Of a stretch of 64,000 bases of DNA, positions 54,318-64,000 are shown in pieces. The DNA is from Plantibacter flavus (GTDB lineage Bacteria; Actinomycetota; Actinomycetes; Actinomycetales; Microbacteriaceae): NCBI RefSeq assembly GCF_002024505.1, contig NZ_CP019402.1, positions 186,001 through 250,000 on the forward strand, given 5' to 3'. Position 1 is the stretch's first letter, and the number at the start of each line of letters is the position of its first letter. A program made the translations under genes and the position numbers. A model generated the notes under the pieces. That model was given only the letters and a program-made list of their open reading frames with translations, was not told the DNA's origin and ran no database searches.

Positions 54318-54560
54318 CGCGCCTCTTCAACGACCCGGCGGACTTCGCCGACGAGATGATCGACGGCTTCGTCGCCGCGAACCGTGACCAGGTCCGGCGC
54401 GTGACCGGTGGTGTCGTCCGGAGCACCCCGGACGCCCGAGGGCACGGTCGCGCTCGTTATCGGCGGTGGCTCCGGCCACTACCCGGCGTTCGGCGGCATC
54501 GTCGGCCAGGGCCTCGCGCACGGTGCGGCGATGGGCAACCTGTTCGCGTCGCCGTCGTTC
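54314..54560 (+). pseudogene. Dihydroxyacetone/erythrulose-type kinase DhaK domain, truncated by the duplication junction
   Basis: The start overlaps the MFS stop as ATGA. MTRLFNDPADFADEMIDGF and the second-frame ALVIGGGSGHYPAFGG, GQGLAHGAAMGNLFASPS are unmistakable DhaK N-terminal segments. An extra G near 54430 shifts the frame between them. At GNLFASPS the gene stops and DNA matching the minus strand of the DUF5605 gene begins. The intact protein should have a long C-terminal domain with the substrate-binding histidine, which is not in this window. Together with the MFS carrier and GntR regulator it suggests use of a C3 or C4 ketose. Confidence 0.8.
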
Positions 54561-55407
54561 GCCCAGTACGCCGGGTCGAACCGCTCGTGGTCGAACCCGT
54601 CGGCGAGCGAGCCGACGAAGGGGAACGTCTCCGGCTCGTTCGCGTTGTAGAGGTACGACTTCGGGAACACGCACATGCGGATCTTCGTGAACGGTGCGGC
54701 CTCCAGGGCGCGCAGCGTCTGCTCCTGCAGTTCCTCGGGCTGGTGCGTCCAGGCGTAGGCGGTCGTGCCGAGCGGGCGGTGGCGGGTGCCGTCCGCATGG
54801 GCGAAGTGGAAGCCGTCGACGCGCACCGGTCCGTGGCTGTCCGTCGCGCGGCCGACACGGTGAACGTGCCGGCGACGCCGTCGAGCGAGCGGGCGGTCGA
54901 GCTCGTGGTGAACGACCACTCGCCCTGCTCCTCGGCGAGCAGCCGTACCAGGTACGTCCGTCGCCGTCGTAGAACCCGCCGACGGTGAGCTCGCGTGCAC
55001 CGTTCGTGAACGTCGCGCCGAGTTCCACGTCGACGAACGGGTTGCTGTGCGACGGCCCGTCCAGCCGGATCTCCACGACGCCGTACTGCGGGACGTCGCC
55101 GGGGGCCGTCAGGGTCGCCGAGCCGCGCGGACGTCCTGGCTCTCGTAGTCGGGAGCGGGCTCGATCGCGCGCCGTAGGGTGCGCGGGCCTCGGGACCGTC
55201 GTCGACCTGTGCGAGCGCCGCCCAGAGACGATCCTTCGCCGCGTCGTCCTGGAGCTCGGGCACGATCGCCGACAGCTGCCCGAGCCGGATGCTCCGGAAC
55301 TGCTTGGCCATCGGCGATGCGGCGATGCCGGGCAGGAACTGCTCGAGGACGGTGCGACCCGCCGGGCTCTCGATGACGTCTCCGAAGGCGGAACTGCGGT
55401 CGAACAT
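54557..55407 (-). pseudogene. DUF5605 gene, second copy, truncated and frameshifted
   Basis: This fragment covers residues 1 to about 283 of the protein at 36564-38306, ending at AYWAN where the sequence jumps into dhaK. At least four single-base deletions (near 54846, 54955, 55130 and 55168) shift the frame relative to the first copy. All catalytic barrel residues after the break are missing, so no functional product is possible. Confidence 0.88.
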
Positions 55408-55496
55408 GGATCTCCTGTGATCGGCCGAGCGGGGTCGGCGCGGGTGCTACTGGTGCAGGCGGTGCGAGTGTTGCACGTGGAACGGTCGAGTGGGGG

Positions 55497-58311
55497 TTAT
55501 CGCGCAACTCCTGGTGCCGGAGTGGCTGCAGCCAGCGCCGCGTCCACGTCGTCGAGCGATCGACGGCGGCGTGAACATGAGGAGCTGACGGACGGTCCGA
55601 CCACGACTCCACTGGGTGCCGCGGCGGATGTCGTCGGCCTTGGCCTGATCGTGGGCACCCACCGAGCGCAGGAGGCGTCGTACGAGGCCGGTCGGTCGAT
55701 GATCTCGGAGAGCGGCGAGTCGAGGCCGAGCGTGATGTCGTCGGGAGTCGAGCCGGCGTCCGTGACCTCGACCGTCCAGTCGTGACGACCGGACCCGACC
55801 GTCTCCTCGGGGCACCCGGCAACGCGACCGTCGCCGTCGTGTTCGGCGGCACGACCGCCGACACGCGGAGTGAGGACCCATCGCGTCGCCACGCCACCGA
55901 CGCCTCGCCGTAGGGCGTGACATGTCGGGCTTCGCGTGGTCGAGCCCGTCGATCGGCCGCGGCGCGATCCGGAGTTCGCGGTAGCCGGGAGCCGCGGGCG
56001 CGAGGCCGGCCACGGTGCGGTGCAGCCAGTCGGCGACGGCGCCGAGCGCGTAGTGGTTGAACGAGGTCATCTCGCCCGGGTTGACCGAGCCGTCCTCGAG
56101 CAGGCTGTCCCAGCGCTCCCAGATCGTGGTCGCGCCCTTGGTGACGGGCGAGAGCCAGGACGGGTTCTCGGTCTGGAGCATGAGGCGGCCGGCCGCGGAG
56201 GTGTCCGCCGTCGGCGAGTGCGTCGGTGATGAGTGGCGTCCCCACGAAACCGGTGCCGATGCGGTAGCCGTCTGCGCGGACGAGGTCGGCCAGGCGGTCC
56301 GCGAGGCGTTGTCGGACGGTGGGATCGTCGACGAGGTCGAACCGCAGGGCGAGGGCGTACGCGGTCGGCGCGTCGGACATCATCCGGCCGGCGGCGTCAC
56401 GTACTCGGCGGTGAAGGCCGCCCGACTCCGCTCGGCCAGTTCGCCGTATCGCTCGGCGTCCGCCGTCTCCCCGAGGAGCCCGGCGGTGTCGGCGAGGATC
56501 CGGAGGGAACGCGCGTGATAGGCGCTCGCGACGATGTCCGAGTCGACCCTGGCCTTCGCCGGCTGGTCCGGCGGCGCGCTCGGGTCGAGCCAGTCGCCGA
56601 GCTGGAAGGTGTTCGACCAGAGACCGTCGGTGCTCACCCGGGACGGCCTCCACCCAGGAGCGCATCGACGGGTACTGCTCGCGCAGGATCCCGAGGTCGC
56701 CGTAGCGCTCGTGGAGCACCCACGGCACGACGGTCGCCGCGTCGCCCCAGGCCGCGGTCGGACCGCCACCGGCGAAGCCGGACAGCGCGGCCGGACCACC
56801 ATCGGGACGACACCGTCCTGGTGTCCCTGCTCGAGCGCGAGGTCGCGCAGCCAGGAGTCGAGGAAGGCGGAGCTGTCGTAGAGGAAGCTCGCGGTCGGGG
56901 CGAAGACCTGCAGGTCACCCGTCCAGCCGAGTCGTTCGTCGCGCTGCGGGCAGTCGGTCGGGATGCTCAGGAAATTGCCGCGCATGCCCCAGACGACGTT
57001 CTCGTGGAGACGGTCGAGTAGCTCGTGCGAGGAGGAGAACCAACCCGTGCGCGTGAGGTCGCTGTGGAGGACGACGGCGGTGACCGACGCCGGGTCGAAC
57101 GCGCCCGGCCAGCCGTCGATCTGCGCGTAGCGGAAGCCGTGGAAGGTGAAGCGCGGCTCGATCGTCTGCTCGCCGTCGCCCGAGAGCGTGACGTGGTCGG
57201 TGGCCGCGGCGTTGCGGAGGGGACGCAGGGCGAGTTCGCCCTCGTCGAGGACCTCCGCGTGCCGGAGCGTGAGCGTCGTGCCCCGCGGGCCGGCGACGGT
57301 GAGCCGGAGGCGGCCGACGAGGTTCTGGCCGAAGTCGAGGATGGTCGCGCCCCGCGGCGAGGTGAGCACCTCCGCCACCGCGCGCTCCTCGATGCGACGG
57401 ACGGGCGCGGCGATGCGGGCCTCCGGCACCGGGTGCGCGGCGTCGTCGACGAGGGCCGGGGCCCAGGTGGACGCGTCGGACGCCGTCGTCGACCAGCCGG
57501 GTTCGGCCAGGGTGGTGTCGATCGCCTCGCCGGCGTAGATGCCGCTGTCGACGAGCTCGGCACCGTCGGCCGCCGACCAGCTCGCATCGGTGACGAGCGT
57601 CTCCGTCGTCCCGTCGAGGTAGTCGAGCTGCAGCTGGGCGGCGAAGCGTGGCTGGTCGCCGTAGATCCGCTCGGCGAACTGGAAGAACCCGTAGCGCTCG
57701 GTGTACCAGGCACCGGCGACGGTCGCGGCGAGGACGTTCTCGCCCGGCTCGACGAGTGCGGTGACGTCGACGGTCTCGTGCACGAGGCGGTCGCCGTAGG
57801 CGGTCCAGCCGGGGGAGAGCACGTCCTCCGAGGCGGGAACCCCGTTGAGCTGTGGTTCGGCGGCACCGAGCGCGGTCCAGAACAGCCGGGCGCGACGGAC
57901 GGGCTGCTCGACGGTGAACGTGCGGCGCACCCGGATCGGTTGCGCCGGACGCCCGGGCGCCGCGAGACCGATGAAGCGGGCGGCCCAGGCTCCGTCGGCG
58001 AGGAACGCGGCTTCGACGTCGATCGGCTCGCTCCAGGGTGTCTCCTCACCGGCGGTCGACGCGGCACGGACCTCGACGGCGCGCACCTCGTCCGGCGCGA
58101 GCGGCGGGAACGGCCAGGAGACGAGGACGGAGTCGCGGCCCTCGACGCGCGCCGTGGCACCACTGCCGTCCCGGAGCTCGGCCCAGGCTTGCACCCAGTC
58201 GGCGCCCGATGTCTCGACGGTCCAGCTCAATCGAGGCGTCGTGTCGCGACGCGGACTGTCGTCACGGGTCTCCGCCCGCAGACGGCCGATCTGCGCGACG
58301 TGCGCGGTCAT
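55497..58311 (-). pseudogene. Alpha-L-rhamnosidase (GH78), second copy, frameshifted
   Basis: This copy aligns along its whole length with the GH78 gene at 38397-41222 but is 11 bp shorter net. Scattered one-base deletions, plus one insertion near 55557, break the C-terminal half into several frames. The middle part (roughly 56900-58200) is clean and includes the ILDFGQNLVGR segment; one substitution near 57353 changes a threonine-glycine codon pair. The indels fall in homopolymer runs at random codon positions. Confidence 0.9.
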
Positions 58312-60756
58312 CGGAGGTCCCTGCCGCAATGGTGACGACGTGCTCGTCCACGAGGTCGACGACGGACGATCCGATCCGGAGGGTGACGTCACCTGGCTCG
58401 ACCTGCCAGCCGTCCGCCCATTGGGCGAAGATCCGCGCAGGCAGGGCGACCTCCCAGGCGACCGATTCGCCGGCGCCCGCGGACGACGGCCGATCCGACG
58501 AGCCAGCGTACGGGCGGTCGACCGAGGAGTCCGGTCGCTCCGCGTACACCTGCACGACGTGCTTGCCGGCGCGGTCACCGGTGTTCGTCGCGGTCCCGGA
58601 GACGCGGGCGTCACCGGAGGCGACGTCACCCGAGACCTCGCCACCGTCGATGGACCAGCTCGTGTACCCGAGCCCGTGCCCGAACCAGTAGGCGGGCGTG
58701 GCACCCGAGCGGAGCCATGCGCGGTAGCCGATGTGGATGCCCTCCTCGTAGCGGAGCACGCCGTCCACCGGGGTGACGTCGAGCACCGGGACGTCGTCGA
58801 GCGTCGCAGCCCAGGTGGTGCTCAGGCGACCGCCGGGTTCGGCGACACCGAGGAGCACGTCGGCCAGGGCGTTGCCCATCTCCTGCCCGCCGAACCAGCC
58901 GAGGAGCACGGCGGCGACCTCGTCGCTCCAGGGGAGCAGGACCGGGCGCCGGAGTTGACGATCACGACGGTGCGTGGTTCACGCGGCGACGGCCCGGACG
59001 AGCTCGTCCTGACGGCCGGGGAGTGTGAGGCCACTGCGGTCCCAGCCCTCCGATTCGACCTTCGAGTTCGTGCCGACGACCACGACGGCGACATCGGCCG
59101 CGCGGCCGCCTCGACCGCCTGGGCGATGAGGGGTCGGGGTCGAGTCGTCGGGAGCGCGACCGACGGTGACGCTGATCGCGCCAAGACCGTTCTCGCTCGG
59201 GAGAGGTCGCGCGCGGAGTTCGACGGCGACGTCGGCCTGGGCGGCGAACGCCCCCGTCGCCGACGGGGGGCGAGCAGCGCCGCGCCGAGGTCGTTCCCGA
59301 CGACCACGGGTTGCTCGTCGACGAGGAGGACGCCGTCGACGAAGAGCCGCCGTGGAGCCCCGTGGCGAAGCCGAGCCGCAGCTGCTCGGTGGCCTCCGGT
59401 GTACGTGGTGGTGAGCACGAGCTGCGACGCCGTGGTGACCGGGGCGTCGCCGCCGAACCAGACGAGCGCGGTGGAACGGCGGTCCTCGGTGAAGAGTTCC
59501 GCACCGTCGGCGTCGAGGAAGGTGGCGACGAGACCGGGGTCACCCGTGCGAGGGTTGGTGAGGCGCTCGAGCGGCAGTTCTGCGACGCCCTCCTGCACGA
59601 TCGCGCCGACGGCGTAGTCGATCGTCGCCTCGGGAGCGCGAGTCGGAGCCCCTCGAGCGGCTGACGGTGTGTTCGGGAGGACCGTCGCACTGCCACCGCC
59701 CTGGGTGCGGGAGTCGCGGGCATTGTGCCCGATGACGGCGACGCGGGTGAGCGTGGCCGCGTCGAGGGCAGGGTGCCGTCGTTGTCGAGGAGCACGACGC
59801 CCTCGGTCTCGGCCTCGCGGGAGAAGGCGACCCCGTCGACCGGGGCCGGTGCCAGCGCCTCGTCACCGAGTGCGCCGACGCGGACCGCGAGGGCGAGGAG
59901 TCGGGCGACCTTGCGGTCGACGTCGGATTCGGCGACGCGTCCGTCGCGGACGGCCTCGACGAGTGCCGCGCTCCATGCGGGAGCGGGACCGGCATGGCGA
60001 GGTCCTGCGACGCCGGCGCCGAGCCGAGGCTGCGGACACCGGTCCAGTCGCTGACGACGACGCCGTCGAAGCCCCACTCCGAGTTGAGCGGCGTCTCCAG
60101 CAGGTCGTTCTCGCTCATCGTGACGCCGTCGACGGAGTTGTAGGCGCTCATGATCGCCCAAGTGCCGGCCTCGGTCACCGTGCGCTCGAACGGCGCGAGG
60201 TAGAGCTCGCGGAGGGCGCGCTCGCTCGCGCGCACGTCGACCGTGAAGCGGTCGGTCTCGGAGTCGTTGGCGACGTAGTGCTTCGGGGTCGCGGCGACGC
60301 CGTTGTCCTGCAGGCCGCTGACGTAGGCGGCCGCGAGCGAGCCGGTCAGTTCCGGGTCCTCGCTGAACGCCTCGAAGTGCCGCCCGCCGAGCGGTGAGCG
60401 GTGGAGGTTGATGGTCGGGCCGAGGACGACGTCGACGCCCTTGCGGCGGCCTCGGCCGCCGCGACGGCGCCGTATCGGTAGGCGAGCGACGGGTCCCAGG
60501 AGGACGCCAGCGCGGTCGCCGACGGGAGGTTGATCGACGGCGAGCGCTCGTCCCACAGCGGACCGCGGACGCCGGCCGGGCCGTCGGACAGCACCATGGC
60601 GCGCAGGCCGATCTTCTCGAGCGGGACCGTGGTCCAGAAGTCGGCGCCGGAGACGAGTGCGACCTTCTCCTCGAGGTCGAGCCGGGCGACGAGGGCGTCG
60701 ATCGCCGCGGTGTCGACGGGCTTCGTGGCGGCGTGCCGGGGAGTGGTGATGGTCAT
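58308..60756 (-). pseudogene. Beta-glucosidase (GH3), second copy, frameshifted
   Basis: This copy aligns throughout with the GH3 gene at 41219-43696 and is 29 bp shorter net. Deletions are dense between about 58950 and 59800, which covers the PA14 insert and the GH3 C-terminal domain. The N-terminal part including the KHYVAND segment is mostly intact, with short shifts near 59990 and 60450. No full-length product could be made from the sequence as written. Confidence 0.9.
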
Positions 60757-60908
60757 GCGATGTGGGTCCGTTCTGGGGTGGCCCTTCGACAAGCTCGGGG
60801 ACCGGTTGTGGGGTCTCGGGGACCGATGGTGGGTGGGTCTCGGGAACCGGATGGTGCGCCCGGCCGCCAGGTTCCTGGCCCCGGCCGACCGGGCGGTCGA
60901 AGCGACGG

Positions 60909-61760
<852 letters not shown>

Positions 61761-61764
<4 letters not shown>

Positions 61765-63589
61765 CGGGTCTCTCCTGTCAGGTTCGTCGCGAGTGCCGGT
61801 CGGCGGGACCCTCGTCGAGGATCGCGCCGAGCAGCGACTGCGTGTACGGTGCTGCGCGTGGTTGAAGATCGAGCGCACCGGCCCGGTCTCACGATGAGGC
61901 CGTTCTGCATGACCGAGACGCGGTCGCAGAGGTCGGCGACCACACGAAGTTGTGCGTCACGAGGAGCATCGCGTTCCGCCTGGAGGTCGCGCAGCAGGTC
62001 CAGGACCTCGGCTTGCACGGTCACATCGAGCGCGGTGGTGGGCTCGTCGGCGATGATGATGTCCGGGTCCGTCGAGACGGCGCCGGCGATGAGCACACGC
62101 TGCGCCATACCGCCCGAGACCTCGTGCGGGAATGCGGCGAAGGTGCGCTTGGGGTTCGGGATGCCGACCCGCTCGAGCAGGGCGAGTGCCTTGTCCGTCG
62201 CCTCCTTCTTGCTGAGGCCGAGGGTGACGCGCAGGGGTTCGACGAGCTGGCTGCCGATCGTGAACGCCGGTCGAGGTTCGACATCGGCTCCTGCGGGATG
62301 TAGCCGATGCGCTTGCCGCGGATGGCCGTGTACTCGCGCTCCCCGAGGGTGTCGAGCCGGGTGCCCTCGTAGCGGATCGTCCCGTCGGTGACCCGACCGC
62401 CGCGCGGCAGGAGCCGAGGACACCCCACGCGTCTGGGTCTTGCCCGAGCCGGACTCGCCGATGAGGCGTGACCTCGCCCTTGCGGATGTCGAGGTCGACG
62501 CCGTGGACGACCTCGGTCACGCGCCCGCCCTCCTGGTCGTAGCGACGCGGAGGTCGCGACGCTGAGGACGAGCTCCTCGGCGCGGACGGCGGCGCGGCGT
62601 CGTCGTCGTGGCGGATGGGCGGGACACCGACGATCTCGTCCTCACTGATCCCGGAGGTGCTGATCGACTGCGTGACGATCGTGTTCGAGCCCGTCTTCGA
62701 ACGTCGTCACGATCTTGCGACGGCGCGACGGACGGACACGGTGCGCTCGAGCTCGTCGCGCATCGCGTTGGCGAGCAGGGTGAGCGCGATGCAGGTGAGC
62801 GCGATCGCGAGCGACGGCCAGACCATGAGGATCGGTGCCTTGTAGATGTTCGTGAAGCCGTCGTTGAGCATCGAGCCCAGGTCGGCACCGACAGGTCGCC
62901 GAGACCGAGGAACTCGAGGCCGGACTGGATCGCGATGGCGATGCCCGCGATGATCGCCGACTGGATGATGATCGGTGCGCGGACGACGGAGAGGATGTGC
63001 CTGCCGATGATGCGCGGGTCGCTGAGTCCCGAGACCCGGCGGCGTCGACGTAGAGCTCCGAGCGGACGGCCGTGACCGCCGCGTAGACGAGCGGAAGTAG
63101 GAGGGCGAGAGCAGGATGCCGAAGATCGCCATCGAGATCCAGACGACGGGCCGAGGACGGCGCGGCGGCCAGCAGGACGACGATGCCGGGCAGCGCCATG
63201 ATGAGGCCGTGAACCACGAGGACACGGAGTCGAACCACCCCTGGTAGTACCCGGCGATCAGTCCGGCGACAACCCCGATGACGATCGCGACGACGAGGGC
63301 GAGAGTGCTGCGGCGACGCTGATCTGGGTGGCGGCGAGCAGGCGGGAGAACACGTCGCGCCCGGCGCTGTCCGCTCCGAGGAGGTGTCGGCACTCGGTGG
63401 CGCAAGGACCTGCTGCAGGGACGCGAGGTTCGGTCCTGCGGGGCGATGAGCGGTCCGAAGATCGCGACGACCCCGATGAGCACGAGGAACACGAGGGACG
63501 CGCGCCGATCGGGCGCTTGAGGAGCCGGCGCAGGAGGTTGACGCGGACCTGCGGGGTCGGACGGTGAGCGGGGTTTCGATGGCGGTCAT
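61761..63589 (-). pseudogene. Fused DppC-DppD, second copy, frameshifted
   Basis: This copy aligns with the gene at 44698-46557 over its whole length with a net loss of 31 bp. Deletions are spread through both halves, including the Walker A region near 62450 and several spans of the permease half (62880-63540). Open pieces such as the signature-loop region around 62110 survive between breaks. The gene order and ATGA overlaps of the first copy are kept. Confidence 0.9.
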
Positions 63590-64000
63590 GACAGTCGCAC
63601 CTTCGGGTTGAGCGCAGCCTGCGCGAGGTCGATGAGCAGGTTGACGACGACGACGATGATGGCCGTCGCAATGACGACCCCCATGACGATGGGGATGTCG
63701 CCCTGGGTCGTGGCCTGCACGGCGAGTTGACCGATGCCCGGGAGGGCGAAGATCTGCTCGATGATGACGGCGCCGCCGAGGAGGCCGATGAACTGCACGG
63801 CGAGGACGGCGAGGGCGGGGCCGCCGGCGTTCCGCAGCACGTGCTTGTAGATGACGCGGCCCGTACCGAGCCCGCGGCTGCGGAGCGTCCGGACGTAGTC
63901 CTTCGACATCGCGTCGACGACGGAACCGCGCACCTGCTGCGAGACCGTCGCGATGGCGCCGATCGCGAGGGCGATGATCGGCAATGTCACCGAGGCGACC
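63586..64000 (-). CDS. DppB-type permease, second copy, cut by the window edge
   Basis: The last 137 residues of the permease are identical to those of the gene at 46554-47495 and the frame is open to the edge. It has no indels, unlike the 9 kb to its left. The start lies beyond the window. Confidence 0.85.
   Translation of the reverse strand, partial: VASVTLPIIALAIGAIATVSQQVRGSVVDAMSKDYVRTLRSRGLGTGRVIYKHVLRNAGGPALAVLAVQFIGLLGGAVIIEQIFALPGIGQLAVQATTQGDIPIVMGVVIATAIIVVVVNLLIDLAQAALNPKVRLS

Noticed and set aside
54530..54600. Insertion-sequence end or phage attachment site at the junction
   Set aside because: No terminal inverted repeat, target duplication, integrase or tRNA end is present in either flank.

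Overview
The window is high-GC DNA from an actinobacterium, most likely a plant-associated member of the Microbacteriaceae. This is inferred from the strongly GC3-biased genes, sugar uptake loci run by LacI-type regulators, plant-glycoside hydrolases, and actinobacterial gene types such as the fused Dpp permease/ATPase and the DUF4259 protein. Almost every base is coding. I saw no tRNA, rRNA, CRISPR array or transposase.

Layout: 0-3.3 kb holds the end of an M13 metallopeptidase and argG. 3.5-9.5 kb is a LacI-controlled amino-acid-type ABC uptake operon with a Gfo/Idh dehydrogenase and a FAD amine oxidase, behind two palindromic operators. 9.6-12.9 kb holds a methyltransferase, leucyl aminopeptidase and a DUF4259 protein. 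12.9-20.5 kb is a second LacI-controlled sugar locus: binding protein, two permeases, a ThuA-like protein and two Gfo/Idh oxidoreductases. 20.6-24.8 kb holds a small membrane protein, a membrane-anchored esterase, glycyl-tRNA synthetase and a dienelactone hydrolase.

25.0-34.2 kb is the most unusual region. It is a tight four-gene operon: a single-polypeptide KS-AT-ACP-alpha-oxoamine synthase, an MMPL/RND exporter, an Acg-type nitroreductase, and a phosphopantetheinyl transferase that reads in frame into a DUF2087 domain. The layout matches the C-terminal part of the prodiginine enzyme RedL, without its adenylation loading part and without the rest of a prodiginine cluster. It looks like a minimal system that builds and exports an acyl aminoketone or alkyl-pyrrolinone type of product.

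34.3-36.4 kb holds a GH20 hexosaminidase and a D-aminoacylase remnant behind a near-consensus promoter. 36.6-50.0 kb is a glycoside-use operon (peptide-family ABC importer, GH3, GH78, apiosidase-like protein) next to a TetR regulator. 50.1-54.5 kb holds a VanZ-RDD protein, an NAD(P)H oxidoreductase, and a GntR regulator, MFS transporter and dihydroxyacetone-kinase start.

From 54,557 to the end the sequence is a second copy of 37,452-46,968. It is joined abruptly inside dhaK and differs from the first copy almost only by single-base indels, with one scrambled stretch of about 190 bp. The first copy is intact and the second has nearly every gene frameshifted. Isolated one-base homopolymer frameshifts also break several unique genes. 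I read this as unpolished long-read sequence laid over either a real 17.1-kb tandem duplication or an assembly chimera. The disrupted second-copy genes should not be taken as biological decay.
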